Positions 24,941 to 34,195 of a DNA stretch of 64,000 bases are shown one piece after another (position 1 is the stretch's first letter; every line of letters starts with the position of its first letter). This DNA is from Streptomyces sp. CB02366. GTDB taxonomy: Bacteria > Actinomycetota > Actinomycetes > Streptomycetales > Streptomycetaceae. The position numbers and the translations under genes are program-made. The DNA lies in the NCBI RefSeq assembly GCF_001905905.1, contig NZ_LIVT01000010.1:62001-126000 (forward strand), written 5' to 3'. A model generated the notes under the pieces. That model was not told the DNA's origin and did not search any database. It saw only the letters and a list, made by a program, of their open reading frames with translations.

Positions 24941-25726
24941 TCAGGGGCCGCTGGGCCGCAGCGCGTCCCACTCCACCGTGACCTCCCCCTGCCGCCACCG
25001 CCGCGCCCCGTCCGCCACCGGCCAGTCGGCCGCCACCGCGCGCACCGCCGCGATCCAGCGCTGCCGCGCGCCGAGCGAGGCGTACGGGGAGGCCGCCGCC
25101 CAGGCGCGGTCGAAGTCCCGCAGGAACGCGTGGACCGGCTCGCCCGGCACATTGCGGTGGATCAGCGCCTTCGGCAGCCGTTCCGCCAGGTCGGAGGGGC
25201 GCTCCAGCGAACCGAGCCGGGTCGCGAAGGTGACCGTGCGCGGCCCCTCGGGCCCCAGCGCCACCCACACGTGCCGCCGCCCGATCTCGTCACAGGTCCC
25301 CTCCACCAACAGCCCGTCCGGGGCGAGGCGGGCGCACAGCCGCGCCCAGACGTCGGCGACCTGGTCCTCGTCGTACTGGCGCAGCACGTTGGCCGCCCGG
25401 ATCAGCAGCGGACGGACGTCCAGCGGGATCTCGAAGCCGCCGTGGACGAAGGTGAGCCCGTCGCGCTCGTACGGCCGCGCGGCGGCGACCCGCTCCGGGT
25501 CGATCTCGATCCCCGCCACCTCGGTGCGCGGCTCGACGGTACGCAGCCGGCCCAGCAGCTCCACGGCGGTCCACGGGGCCGCTCCGTACCCGAGGTCGAC
25601 GGCCGTAGGGGAGTCGGCGCGGCGCAGGGCGGGGCCGTGGGCGTCGGCGATCCAGCGGTCCATGCGGCGCAGCCGGTTCGGGTTGGTGGTCCCGCGGGTG
25701 GCGGTGCCGATGGGGCGCTGGCGCAT
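24941..25726 (-). CDS. SAM-dependent methyltransferase-like protein
   Basis: A 261-residue protein with a class I methyltransferase core: VDLGYGAAPWTAVELL as motif I and VAGIEIDPERV as motif II. The motif-I glycine spacing (DLGYGAAP) departs from the usual DxGxGxG, so activity is not certain. The N-terminus is basic (TATRGTTNPNRLRRMDRWI). TACGCT (25733-25738, reverse strand) is 6 nt before the ATG. It is divergent from mshA and conserved next to it in Streptomyces as far as I recall. The substrate is unknown. Confidence 0.75.
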   Translation of the reverse strand: MRQRPIGTATRGTTNPNRLRRMDRWIADAHGPALRRADSPTAVDLGYGAAPWTAVELLGRLRTVEPRTEVAGIEIDPERVAAARPYERDGLTFVHGGFEIPLDVRPLLIRAANVLRQYDEDQVADVWARLCARLAPDGLLVEGTCDEIGRRHVWVALGPEGPRTVTFATRLGSLERPSDLAERLPKALIHRNVPGEPVHAFLRDFDRAWAAASPYASLGARQRWIAAVRAVAADWPVADGARRWRQGEVTVEWDALRPSGP

Positions 25727-26046
25727 GGGTCGAGCGTAGGCGACGGGGAGGAAGGGACGCCCCGGCGGCCCGGCCGGGATCCGGGGCGGTCCGGACGGGC
25801 CGCCCGAGGCCGGGGAGCGGGTGAACCGGACGCCGGGGCCGGGGGCAGGCGGACCGGACCCCGGGGCCGGGCGCCGCACATCCCCGGCGGCCCCGGGGCG
25901 GTCCTCCGGTCCCGCCGGGCGGCGCGCCGTCCGGCACGTAATGATTTGGCAAAGCGGAAATGAAAAGCGGCATTCCTCTGTTCCCGCCCTCGGAGGGCAC
26001 CCGCGCTCCCCACCGCAGCCCGCCCCGATCGAGGAGGACCGACGAG

Positions 26047-27438
26047 GTGAGCCCGTACGTCCCCCGGCTCGGCTCCACGCGGACGGCCGCGCGCCTCAGG
26101 TTCCCCGGAGGATTCTCCGGAGCCTTCCGCAAGCCGCGCCGCGTCGCGATGCTCTCCGTGCACACCTCCCCCCTCCACCAGCCCGGCACGGGCGACGCCG
26201 GCGGGATGAACGTCTACATCGTCGAGCTGGCCAAGCGCCTCGCCGCGATCGACATCGAGGTCGAGATATTCACCCGGGCCACCACCGGCTCCCTGGCCCC
26301 CGCGGTCGACCTGGCCCCCGGCGTCCTGGTGCGGCACGTGGACGCGGGGCCGTACGAAGGTCTCGCCAAGGAGGACCTGCCCGCCCAGCTCTGCGCCTTC
26401 ACCCACGGTGTGATGCAGGCATGGGCCGGTCAGCGCCCCGGCTACTACGACCTCGTCCACTCCCACTACTGGCTCTCCGGCCAGGTCGGCTGGCTCGCCG
26501 CCCAGCGCTGGGGCGTCCCCCTCGTCCACGCCATGCACACCATGGCCAAGGTCAAGAACGCCGCCCTGGCCGAGGGCGACACCCCCGAACCGGCCGCCCG
26601 GGTCATCGGCGAGACCCAGATCGTGAACGCCTCCGACCGGCTGATCGCCAACACCGCCGAGGAGGCCGACGAACTCGTCCGCTTCTACGACGCGGACCCC
26701 GCAGCCGTCGCCGTCGTCCACCCCGGCGTCAACCTGGACCGGTTCCGCCCCTTCCCCGAGCGCTCCGACCGGCTCCGCGCAGGAGACGCCCCGTCCGCCC
26801 GTGCCGCCGCCCGGGCCCGGCTCGGCCTGCCCCAGGACGCGTTCATTCCGCTCTTCGCCGGCCGTATCCAGCCGCTGAAGGCCCCCGACGTGCTGCTGCG
26901 CGCGGTGGCCGTGCTGCTGGACCGGAACCCGGCCCTGCGCTCCCGCATCGTCGTGCCGGTGGTCGGAGGCCCGAGCGGCAGCGGCCTCGCGAAGCCCGAG
27001 GAGCTGCAGAAGCTGGCCGCCCGGCTCGGTATCGCCGACGTCGTACGGTTCCACCCGCCGGTGGGCCAGGACCGGCTGGCGGACTGGTTCCGGGCCGCGT
27101 CGGTGCTGGTCATGCCGTCGTACAGCGAGTCCTTCGGGCTGGTCGCCATAGAGGCCCAGGCGGCCGGCACCCCGGTCGTCGCCGCGGCCGTGGGCGGGCT
27201 GCCGGTGGCGGTGCGCGACGGGGTCAGCGGCTTCCTGGTGCAGGGGCACGAGCCGGAGGCGTACGCCCGCGCGCTCGGGCGGTTCGCGGACGCGCCGGAG
27301 CTGGTGGGGCGGATGGGGGCGGCCGCGGCGGCGCACGCCCAGTCGTTCGGCTGGGACACGGCCGCATCGGCCACCGCCGAGGTGTACACGGCCGCGATCG
27401 CCGACCACCGCCGCCGGGCCTGTACCCGCCACGGCTGA
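26047..27438 (+). CDS. mshA: D-inositol-3-phosphate glycosyltransferase MshA
   Basis: A 463-residue GT-B glycosyltransferase that joins GlcNAc from UDP-GlcNAc to 1L-myo-inositol-1-phosphate, the first step of mycothiol synthesis. Diagnostic stretches are the glycine-rich loop [15 protein letters not shown] near the N-terminus, [11 protein letters not shown], and the C-terminal donor site [16 protein letters not shown]. The GTG at 26047 was chosen because GAGGAGG lies 9 nt upstream; a longer ATG frame is possible. Mycothiol is the main thiol of Actinobacteria and protects against oxidants, metals and arsenic. Confidence 0.95.
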   Translation: MSPYVPRLGSTRTAARLRFPGGFSGAFRKPRRVAMLSVHTSPLHQPGTGDAGGMNVYIVELAKRLAAIDIEVEIFTRATTGSLAPAVDLAPGVLVRHVDAGPYEGLAKEDLPAQLCAFTHGVMQAWAGQRPGYYDLVHSHYWLSGQVGWLAAQRWGVPLVHAMHTMAKVKNAALAEGDTPEPAARVIGETQIVNASDRLIANTAEEADELVRFYDADPAAVAVVHPGVNLDRFRPFPERSDRLRAGDAPSARAAARARLGLPQDAFIPLFAGRIQPLKAPDVLLRAVAVLLDRNPALRSRIVVPVVGGPSGSGLAKPEELQKLAARLGIADVVRFHPPVGQDRLADWFRAASVLVMPSYSESFGLVAIEAQAAGTPVVAAAVGGLPVAVRDGVSGFLVQGHEPEAYARALGRFADAPELVGRMGAAAAAHAQSFGWDTAASATAEVYTAAIADHRRRACTRHG

Positions 27439-27506
27439 GGGGCCCCCGCCGCCCCCGGGCCCAGGCCCCTCCTGCCGCCCGCCCGGCGCTGTCGTAGGCT
27501 CGCGGC

Positions 27507-28019
27507 ATGGCTGACGTACCGGACGAAACCGCAGCGGCCCAGGTCATCGAGGCGACGCTGAACGACGCCGGGCTCGCATGGGAGAGCCCGGGGCCCGGCA
27601 ACTACGTCGTGACGCTGCCCGGCACCCGCAAGCTGTCGACGACCTGCTCGCTGATCGTCGGCAAGCACTCCCTCTCCCTCAACGCGTTCGTCGTGCGGCA
27701 CCCCGACGAGAACGACGCCGGGGTCCACCGCTGGCTGCTGGAGCGCAACCTCCGCCTGTTCGGGGTGAGTTACGCGATCGATTCGCTCGGGGACGTCTAC
27801 CTGGTCGGCAAGCTCCCGCTCTCGGTGGTCACTCCCGAGGAGTTGGACCGGCTGTTCGGCGTGGTGCTCGAAGCGGCGGACGGGGCGTTCAACACCCTTC
27901 TGGAGCTGGGGTTCGCCGACTCGATCCGCAAGGAGTACGCGTGGCGGGTGGCGCGCGGCGAGTCCACCCGGAACCTGGACGCGTTCCGCCACCTGACCGG
28001 GCGTCCGGCCGAGGACTGA
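27507..28019 (+). CDS. YbjN-domain protein
   Basis: A 170-residue cytoplasmic protein with the YbjN / type III secretion chaperone-like fold: VIEATLNDAGLAWE, then RWLLERNLRLFGVSYAID, then LGDVYLVGKLPL. It lies directly downstream of mshA in the same direction but has its own -10-like TAGGCT at 27495-27500, 6 nt before the ATG. E. coli YbjN affects motility and stress pathways by an unknown route; the actinobacterial role is unknown. Confidence 0.82.
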   Translation: MADVPDETAAAQVIEATLNDAGLAWESPGPGNYVVTLPGTRKLSTTCSLIVGKHSLSLNAFVVRHPDENDAGVHRWLLERNLRLFGVSYAIDSLGDVYLVGKLPLSVVTPEELDRLFGVVLEAADGAFNTLLELGFADSIRKEYAWRVARGESTRNLDAFRHLTGRPAED

Positions 28020-28348
28020 CCCCGTTCCGCCCGGGGCCGCGACGGGCTCGACCGCTCGGAGCGGTCGCGGCGCGAGCGGCTTCCGGCCCCCGTCGTGCCG
28101 TCCGCTCCGGAAGAGTTCGTAGCGCGGCAGGGGCGGCCGGATCGGGGCGGAGGACGGTGCAGCCGTTCCGTCCCCTGCGTTCACAGGATGATCACAGCGG
28201 AATCACGATCCCGGGAGGACCCCCGCCGGACCGGCCCTCGCCCGTGCGTTCGACCGTAGGGTATGGACCACTGCGACGGCCCGTCCGGACGGCGTCGACG
28301 TGCCGCACGGTGGAAGGGCGGTCGCCCCCGAAACCGGAGAGATGAACC
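28020..28348. other. Intergenic region upstream of a lipoprotein gene
   Basis: 329 bases without a convincing gene. The stretch 28170-28215 is less GC-rich (GATGATCACAGCGGAATCACGAT) and is a plausible promoter region for the downstream lipoprotein gene. No clear operator was recognised. Confidence 0.5.
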
Positions 28349-29158
28349 ATGCGCGCCACTGCCGTACGCCGTACCGCCCTCGCCGCCTCCGCGGCCGCCC
28401 TCACCCTGCTGGCCACGGCCTGCGGCGGTTCGTCGGATGCCGACGGCAAGGACGGGAAGGACGGCAAGGGCGCTGCCGCCGGGTCCTCCTCGGCCCCGAA
28501 GACCCCGGCGAAGACGCTCACCGCCGACGAGTTGGGGAAGGCCGCCCTCGCCCAGGGCGACGTGAAGGACACCAAGATCACTCCGGCGGGCCCGGCCGAC
28601 GAGGTCCCGGCGGCCGGCGTCAAGGCCGACAAGGAGGAGTGCCTGCCGGTCGCCCACGCCATGTACGGGGTGGCGCAGGAGGGTTCGGCCGCGAGCGTGA
28701 AGCGCAGGGTGATCGACGAGCCGAAGGCCGACGGCAAGAAGAAGTCGCTGGAGGAGCTGACGGAGGGCGGGGCCGAGGACGCGCTCAAGGACGCGTTCGA
28801 CCTGACGTCCACGTTCGTCGCGCTGCACTCCTACGAGGGGGCGACGGGCGCCGACGCGTTCACCGCGCTGAAGAAGGCGGCGGCGGACTGCGCGGGCGGC
28901 TTCACCGTGACGGTCGCCGGTACGCCCACGAAGGTCGTCTCGGTCGCCGAGGAGAAGATCACCGGCGGCGACGAGTCCGCGGCGTGGACCGTCACCTCCC
29001 AGGACGACGGCGAGAAGGCCCCGTTCAAGCTGGTGGCGCTGCGCAAGGGGAACACGGTCGCGACGTTCTTCGCCTTCAACCTGGCGGCGGTCGGCGGCGG
29101 CGTGACGTTCGAGGTGCCCGCGGACGTCGTGGCGGCACAGGACGGGAAGCTCGCCTGA
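28349..29158 (+). CDS. Secreted lipoprotein of unknown function
   Basis: A 269-residue lipoprotein. A lipoprotein signal ends in the lipobox LLATAC, followed by a Gly/Ser/Asp/Lys-rich linker with three GKDGKD-type units, then a globular domain with a few cysteines (EECLPVAHAM, AADCAGGF) that could form a disulfide. The family is not recognised. It should be anchored on the outer face of the membrane. Confidence 0.75.
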   Translation: MRATAVRRTALAASAAALTLLATACGGSSDADGKDGKDGKGAAAGSSSAPKTPAKTLTADELGKAALAQGDVKDTKITPAGPADEVPAAGVKADKEECLPVAHAMYGVAQEGSAASVKRRVIDEPKADGKKKSLEELTEGGAEDALKDAFDLTSTFVALHSYEGATGADAFTALKKAAADCAGGFTVTVAGTPTKVVSVAEEKITGGDESAAWTVTSQDDGEKAPFKLVALRKGNTVATFFAFNLAAVGGGVTFEVPADVVAAQDGKLA

Positions 29159-29343
29159 CCCGGCGCACGGACGCGTGCCCCCGGCCGGCTGCCCAGCACG
29201 GGTGACGGCCCCGGAAGCCGGTCAAGGGCACGCGCCCGGCGGCCCGTTCGGGGCGGGGAGGGTTCCGGCTGTCCGCTGTCCGCTGGTCGGTCGGATCGGC
29301 CGGATCGGTCGGGGCGGCCGGTCGGCTGCCGGCGGCCGGTCTC

Positions 29344-29586
29344 TCAGGGCAGGGGGACGAGCCGGACCACGGTGACGGTCAGGACGGACCGGGAGACGTA
29401 GTAGAGGACGATGGCCCCGGCGACGGTCGCCTCGCGCCGGTCCCGTTCGCGTTTGACGGCGGAGGAGGCGTGGCCGTACGGCTCCTGGCCGAGGGTGCGG
29501 ACCATGGCCTCCCGGAACGTCTCGCCGTCGCGCATCTTGGCCAGGGTGTCGTCCGCGGGCGGTGCGTAGGAGATACGGAAGCTCAA
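29344..29586 (-). CDS. Probable RelE/ParE-like toxin of a type II toxin-antitoxin pair
   Basis: An 80-residue basic protein with a ParE/RelE-like ending (AIVLYYVSRSVLTVTVVRLV) typical of the last strands of the fold. It starts 4 bp inside the end of the upstream acidic protein gene (ATGA overlap), the usual antitoxin-first order. Toxicity would be through mRNA cleavage or gyrase poisoning; which one cannot be told. Assignment is by size, order and fold pattern only. Confidence 0.55.
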   Translation of the reverse strand: MSFRISYAPPADDTLAKMRDGETFREAMVRTLGQEPYGHASSAVKRERDRREATVAGAIVLYYVSRSVLTVTVVRLVPLP

Positions 29587-29831
29587 GCGACGCTCCGCCT
29601 CTCGGCCTCGTCCCGCGCCAGCCGGTCCAGGATCTTCTCGGCCTCGGGATCGGGGACGGCCTCCAGCATCCAGTGCCGCATGACGGCCTGGATCTCGTGC
29701 ACACCGGCCTCGTTGATCGCGAGGTCGAACTCCTCGCGTCTCTCGTCGGGCAGCGCCGCCCGGATGGCCGGGATGCTGTTGGGAACCTCGACCTCGGTAC
29801 CGCCGACGAAGGTCTTCAGAGACTCACCCAT
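29583..29831 (-). CDS. Probable antitoxin partner
   Basis: An 82-residue acidic protein (GGTEVEVPNSIPAIRAALPDERREEFD then VHEIQAVMRHWMLEA) whose last codons overlap the start of the toxin-like gene. Translational coupling, small size and opposite charge suggest it neutralises that protein. No DNA-binding motif is obvious, so autoregulation is not certain. Confidence 0.5.
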   Translation of the reverse strand: MGESLKTFVGGTEVEVPNSIPAIRAALPDERREEFDLAINEAGVHEIQAVMRHWMLEAVPDPEAEKILDRLARDEAERRSVA

Positions 29832-30001
29832 GATCGCTCTCCCCGCTCTCCTCGCCCTGGAAGCCGGTGGGCCGGCCGCGTGCCCGCGGCGCCGACGGGA
29901 CCGCGACACGGGGTGCGGCGGTATGACGGCATGAGCTCACCGTAGTGCGTACGAAGGGGACTTCGGCCGGTCCGGCCGGGCACGGAACGGCCACGGATCG
30001 G

Positions 30002-30403
30002 CTACGACACGCGCGGTACCGCCCCGAGCCGGTCCGCGACCCGGTCGCGCAGCAGCTCGTACTCCTCCCGCAGCCGCCGCCACTCGGCGACCGGCGGCCG
30101 GACGATGACGTCACCGCCGACGACGACCTCCTCGGGGGCGAACTGCTCCCGGGTGAGGTCGATCTCCACACCCATGCCCAGGCGGTTCCACCAGTGGAAG
30201 TCGGTGCGCACGCCGTCGACATGGACCTCGCCCCGGATCAACTCCCCGCCGAGCAGGTCGTTGAGCACCATGGCGGTCACCCCGCACTGGTCCCGCGCCG
30301 GATTGTCCGGACTCCAGCGTTCGCGGTACTCCGGAGTGCAGGTCTCGGCGCTCCAACTGCTGCGCACGGCCTGCTCGATGTCGGTGAGGAGGTGGATCGT
30401 CAT
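30002..30403 (-). CDS. YunG-like protein (papain-like Cys/His pattern)
   Basis: A 133-residue protein resembling Bacillus YunG: an N-terminal WSAETC, the block RDQCGVTAMVLNDLLGGELIRGEV and FHWWNRLGMGVEIDLTREQF. The conserved Cys in DQC and the His in FHWW are arranged like the Cys-His pair of papain/transglutaminase folds, so hydrolase or toxin-like activity is possible but unproven. The ATG at 30403 (MTIHLL) was chosen; MALM 9 bases upstream is an alternative. Confidence 0.65.
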   Translation of the reverse strand: MTIHLLTDIEQAVRSSWSAETCTPEYRERWSPDNPARDQCGVTAMVLNDLLGGELIRGEVHVDGVRTDFHWWNRLGMGVEIDLTREQFAPEEVVVGGDVIVRPPVAEWRRLREEYELLRDRVADRLGAVPRVS

Positions 30404-30470
30404 GAGGGCCATCGTGGCAGCAGGCACTGACAGTGCGGTGCCGGTGGCCGGCTGCCGTGACAGCTGTCGG

Positions 30471-30689
30471 CTAGCCGTCGGCGACCTCAGCGGCCTCGGC
30501 GGCTCCACGCCGGTCGCGCCGCCGCTCCACCAGGAGACGGACGAAGTGCGCGGCGGCGCCGGCCGCGCAGAGGCCCGCCCCCACCCGTACGTAGGAAGCG
30601 GTTCCGGAACTCGCCGCGGCCCAGAACGCCACGACCGTCAGGAACGCCGTGTACGCCGGGGTGTCGAGGTACGACCGCTTCTCGTCCAC
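30471..30689 (-). CDS. Small two-span membrane protein
   Basis: A 72-residue protein starting at a GTG preceded by GGGGAGGGG. It has two hydrophobic stretches (PAYTAFLTVVAFWAAASSG and RVGAGLCAAGAAAHFVRLLV) and a basic, charged C-terminus. The family is not recognised. A longer frame upstream is low-complexity and was not used. Confidence 0.5.
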   Translation of the reverse strand: MDEKRSYLDTPAYTAFLTVVAFWAAASSGTASYVRVGAGLCAAGAAAHFVRLLVERRRDRRGAAEAAEVADG

Positions 30690-30852
30690 CGCCCGCCCCT
30701 CCCCGATCCGCCCACCCCGGCGTCCGCGTCCATGGTCGCACGCGCCCCGCGGTCGACGACGGGGGCGAGTACGGCGGGGGAGCGCGACGTTCCGACCGCC
30801 CCCCTCGTAATCGCGTCGACAGGGCCGTGTCCGCCCGGCAGAGTGGCCGCCC

Positions 30853-31596
30853 ATGACGAGCAGCGAACTGTGGAGCCGTGAGACCGCCGACCGCTACGAC
30901 GCCGAGGAGGCCGAGAACTCCTCACCCGCCGCCCTCCGTCCCGCCCTCGACTTCCTCGCCCGGCTCGCCGGGGACGGCCGGGCCCTGGAGTTCGCCATCG
31001 GAACCGGCCGCGTGGGCGTGCCGCTCCGGGAGCGCGGCGTGCCGGTGACGGGCATCGAACTGTCCGAACCGATGGCCGACGTGCTCCGCACCAAGGCCGA
31101 CGAGGAGACCCTCCCGGTGGTCATCGGGGACATGACCACCACGGTCGTCCCCGGCGAGTTCACCCTCGTCTACCTCGTCTACAACACCATCGCCAACCTG
31201 CTCACCCAGGACGAGCAGGTCGCGTGCTTCGAGAACGCGGCCCGCCACCTGGTCCCCGGCGGCCGTTTCGTCGTCGAACTGAACGTGCCCCCGCTGCGGT
31301 TCCTGCCGCCCGGACAGATCGCGGTGCCGTTCGACGTCTCCGACCGGCACCTGGGTTTCGACACCTTCGACCTGGTCGACCAGCAACTGGTCTCGCACCA
31401 CTTCACCCGCGACGGCGAAGACGGCCGCTACCGCCGCGGCAGCTGTCGCCAGCGCTACATCTGGCCGGCGGAACTGGACCTGATGGCCCGCATCGCGGGC
31501 CTGGAGCTGGAACAGCGGGTGGCGGACTGGGACGGCTCCCCGTTCACCGACGACTCCCCCCGACACATCTCGGTCTGGCGCAAGCCGGTGGGGTAA
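30853..31596 (+). CDS. Class I SAM-dependent methyltransferase
   Basis: A 247-residue methyltransferase: ALEFAIGTGRVGVPLRERG is motif I, VTGIELSEPMADVLR motif II, and LVYNTIANLLTQDEQ plus LVPGGRFVVELNVPP complete the fold. It belongs to the widespread Streptomyces group annotated only as methyltransferase-domain proteins. The substrate is unknown. It ends before the arsI gene, which runs the other way. Confidence 0.82.
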   Translation: MTSSELWSRETADRYDAEEAENSSPAALRPALDFLARLAGDGRALEFAIGTGRVGVPLRERGVPVTGIELSEPMADVLRTKADEETLPVVIGDMTTTVVPGEFTLVYLVYNTIANLLTQDEQVACFENAARHLVPGGRFVVELNVPPLRFLPPGQIAVPFDVSDRHLGFDTFDLVDQQLVSHHFTRDGEDGRYRRGSCRQRYIWPAELDLMARIAGLELEQRVADWDGSPFTDDSPRHISVWRKPVG

Positions 31597-31717
31597 CCCG
31601 GCGGGATGAACTGGCGGTTGAGCGTTCGTCGGCCCGCCGGTGCTCTTGCCACCCCTCGACGGGCGCGGGCTGTCCCAAGGCGCGGCCCTGGCCCCCGGGG
31701 CGCCGGAGCAAGCCGGT

Positions 31718-32164
31718 TCAGCGGTTTACGAGCTGATGGGCGGCGCAGCAGCCGCCCTCGGCGCGGCCCTCGGTGCGGGCGCTCTTGCCGAGGGTGTCCG
31801 CGTCGGCCTTGACCACGTAGACCTCCCAGGGCTCCCGGCCGGGCCCGTGGACCCAGACCTTGTCCTGGAGGGCGTAGCAGCAGGACGTGTCGTTCTCCTC
31901 GAACGTGGCCAGCCCGGCGTCCTTGAGGCGGCCGGCGGCCGCCGTGACCTGATCGGTGGACTCGACCTCGACGCCGAGGTGGTCGAGGCGTGTCTCCTCT
32001 CCCGGGCCGCCCTCGATGAGGACGAGTTTGAGCGGGGGCTCGGTGAGGGCGAAATTGGCGTACCCCTCACGGCGCTTGGCCGGTTCGGCGCCGAACAGCT
32101 TCGTGTAGAAGGCGACGGATGCTTCGAGGTCGCTGACGCGCAGGGCGAGCTGAGCACGGGACAT
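31718..32164 (-). CDS. arsI: ArsI/CadI-type vicinal-oxygen-chelate dioxygenase
   Basis: A 148-residue VOC-fold protein of the ArsI/CadI family. ArsI uses Fe(II) and O2 to split the C-As bond of methylarsenite and aromatic arsenicals. The expected metal ligands can be read as Gln5, His62 and Glu114. The organoarsenical-binding cysteine pair is Cys95-Cys96 (TSCCYAL), and another CC pair lies near the C-terminus (GGCCAAH). It is divergent from arsR, so it is probably derepressed by arsenite. The CadI name (cadmium-induced) applies to the same family. Confidence 0.87.
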   Translation of the reverse strand: MSRAQLALRVSDLEASVAFYTKLFGAEPAKRREGYANFALTEPPLKLVLIEGGPGEETRLDHLGVEVESTDQVTAAAGRLKDAGLATFEENDTSCCYALQDKVWVHGPGREPWEVYVVKADADTLGKSARTEGRAEGGCCAAHQLVNR

Positions 32165-32197
32165 GGCGGTTCTCCCCTTCACCTGGATTCCACTTGA

Positions 32198-32213
32198 ATC
32201 GATGTTCTTCGAT
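32198..32213. promoter_or_regulatory. Candidate ArsR operator
   Basis: An inverted repeat ATCGA-(6)-TCGAT lies in the 90-bp divergent region between arsI and arsR. This region is clearly less GC-rich than its surroundings and is where an ArsR dimer would block both promoters. Confidence 0.55.
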
Positions 32214-32254
32214 ACAAGATTGCGCGCTGTTTCGAAGGCTGTCAACATAGAGGA

Positions 32255-32659
32255 ATGTCGAAACAAGAAGTTGTGGCGGTGGGGCGGCCGGGGGCGGCCG
32301 ATGCGTGCTGCCCGGGTCTGCTGAGCGCCCCCCTGGACGAGGAACAGGCCGACGAACTGGCGAAAGTGTTCAAGGCGCTCGGCGATCCGGTGCGCCTGCG
32401 GCTGCTGTCCATGATCGCGTCGCGGGCGGGCGGGGAGGTCTGCGTCTGCGATCTCACCCCGGCGTTCGATCTGTCGCAGCCGACGATCTCGCACCACCTC
32501 AAGCTGCTGCGGCAGGCCGGACTGATCGACTGCGAGCGGCGCGGCACCTGGGTCTACTACTGGCTGCTGCCGGAGACGACCGACCGCCTGGCGGGCATCC
32601 TGACCCGCCCCGGCGGCACCGCGACGGCCGGTTCCCCGGCGACGGGCGACGCCTCGTGA
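32255..32659 (+). CDS. arsR: ArsR-family arsenite-responsive repressor
   Basis: A 134-residue winged-helix repressor (KALGDPVRLRLLSMI, DLSQPTISHHLKLLRQAGLI). The arsenite site is of the Corynebacterium type: adjacent Cys18-Cys19 near the N-terminus (ADACCPG) plus a cysteine in the later VCVCDL (Cys63/Cys65). This differs from the E. coli ArsR site in the DNA-recognition helix. It should release the arsI and arsR-acr3-arsC-arsN promoters when As(III) binds. Its stop overlaps the acr3 start by 4 bp. Confidence 0.93.
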   Translation: MSKQEVVAVGRPGAADACCPGLLSAPLDEEQADELAKVFKALGDPVRLRLLSMIASRAGGEVCVCDLTPAFDLSQPTISHHLKLLRQAGLIDCERRGTWVYYWLLPETTDRLAGILTRPGGTATAGSPATGDAS

Positions 32660-33759
32660 GCGCCGGCGCGCCGGAACGGGGCGTAGCCGGAAAGCTGTCG
32701 TTCCTGGACCGCTACCTGGCCGTGTGGATTCTCGCCGCGATGGCCGCCGGCCTCGGTCTTGGCCGCCTGGCGCCGGGGCTCGGGGACGCGCTGGCCACGG
32801 TGACCGTGAGCGGGGTGTCCCTGCCGATCGCGCTCGGCCTGCTCGTGATGATGTACCCGGTCCTGGCCAAGGTCCGCTACGACCGGCTCGACACGGTGAC
32901 CCGGGACCGGCGCCTGCTGCTGCCGTCGCTGCTGCTGAACTGGGTGCTCGGGCCGGCCCTCATGTTCGCGCTGGCCTGGCTGCTCCTGCCCGACCTTCCC
33001 GAGTACCGCACCGGTCTGATCATCGTCGGCCTGGCCCGCTGTATCGCCATGGTCATCATCTGGAACGACCTGGCATGCGGTCACCGCGAGGCCGCGGCCG
33101 TCCTGGTCGCGCTCAACTCGGTGTTCCAGGTCATCGCGTTCTCCGCGCTCGGCTGGTTCTACCTCCAGGTGCTCCCCGGTTGGCTCGGCCTGGAGCAGAC
33201 GGGTCTCGACGTCTCCGTGGGGGAGATCGCCCGCAGCGTCCTCGTCTTCCTCGGCATCCCGCTCGCGGCCGGCTACCTGACCCGCCGCATCGGGGAGAGG
33301 GCCAAGGGGCGCACCTGGTACGAGACGCGCCTGATCCCGCGCATCGGCCCGTTCGCCCTGTACGGCCTGCTGTTCACGATCGTCGTGCTCTTCGCGCTCC
33401 AGGGCGGCGCGATCACCTCGCAGCCGTTCGACGTGGCCCGCATCGCGCTGCCGCTGCTGGTCTACTTCGTGCTGATGTGGGCCGGATCGATGTTCCTGGG
33501 CAAGGTCGTCGGCCTCGATCACCCCCGTACCACCACGCTCGCCTTCACGGCCGCGGGCAACAACTTCGAGCTGGCCATCGCGGTCGCGATCGCCGCCTTC
33601 GGCGCCACCTCGGGCCAGGCGCTGGCCGGTGTCGTCGGTCCGCTCATCGAAGTGCCCGTGTTGATCGGCCTGGTCCACGTGGCCCTGTACGCACGCCGCT
33701 ACTTCACGCCCGCCGCCCCCGCGAACTCCGCACCCCGGGAGGAGCCCACCCGTGCCTGA
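32656..33759 (+). CDS. acr3: Acr3 arsenite efflux permease
   Basis: A 367-residue membrane carrier of the Acr3 group (bile acid/arsenite/riboflavin transporter superfamily) with about ten spans. The conserved cysteine needed for As(III) transport is Cys129 in GLARCIAMVIIWN, the same number as in Corynebacterium Acr3. The sequence TAAGNNFELAIAVAI is also typical. The GTG start lies inside the arsR stop (GTGA). The 3' end overlaps arsC by 8 bp. Confidence 0.95.
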   Translation: MSAGAPERGVAGKLSFLDRYLAVWILAAMAAGLGLGRLAPGLGDALATVTVSGVSLPIALGLLVMMYPVLAKVRYDRLDTVTRDRRLLLPSLLLNWVLGPALMFALAWLLLPDLPEYRTGLIIVGLARCIAMVIIWNDLACGHREAAAVLVALNSVFQVIAFSALGWFYLQVLPGWLGLEQTGLDVSVGEIARSVLVFLGIPLAAGYLTRRIGERAKGRTWYETRLIPRIGPFALYGLLFTIVVLFALQGGAITSQPFDVARIALPLLVYFVLMWAGSMFLGKVVGLDHPRTTTLAFTAAGNNFELAIAVAIAAFGATSGQALAGVVGPLIEVPVLIGLVHVALYARRYFTPAAPANSAPREEPTRA

Positions 33760-34195
33760 CACTCCGCAGCGCCCGTCGGTGCTGTTCGTCTGCGTCCACA
33801 ACGCCGGGCGTTCGCAGATGGCCGCCGCCCTCCTCACCCACCTCGCCGGTGACCGCGTCCACGTCCGGTCCGCCGGGTCCGCACCGGCGGACACGGTCAA
33901 CCCGGCCGTCGTCGAGGCGCTCGCCGAGGTCGGCATCGACATCTCCGCCGAGGCGCCCAAGGTCCTCACGGCGGACGCCGTCCGGGCCTCCGACGTCGTC
34001 ATCACCATGGGCTGCGGGGACGCGTGCCCCGTCTTCCCCGGCAAGTGCTACCTGGACTGGCGGCTTCCGGACCCGGCCGGCCGGGGCGTGGCCGCCGTGC
34101 GCCCCATCCGGGACGAGATCGAACGACGCGTCCGCGCCCTGATCGACGCCATCGCCCCGCAGCCGGACGCCATCGCACCGCAGCGCGACGCATGA
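33752..34195 (+). CDS. arsC: Arsenate reductase of the low-molecular-weight phosphatase type
   Basis: A 147-residue reductase that converts As(V) to As(III) for export by Acr3. The P-loop VCVHNAGRSQ has nucleophile Cys14. The block CGDACPVFPGKCYLDW is that of actinobacterial ArsC enzymes, some of which use mycothiol and mycoredoxin as reductant, which fits mshA nearby. The GTG start overlaps acr3. The last 12 residues repeat DAIAPQ. Confidence 0.93.
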   Translation: MPDTPQRPSVLFVCVHNAGRSQMAAALLTHLAGDRVHVRSAGSAPADTVNPAVVEALAEVGIDISAEAPKVLTADAVRASDVVITMGCGDACPVFPGKCYLDWRLPDPAGRGVAAVRPIRDEIERRVRALIDAIAPQPDAIAPQRDA

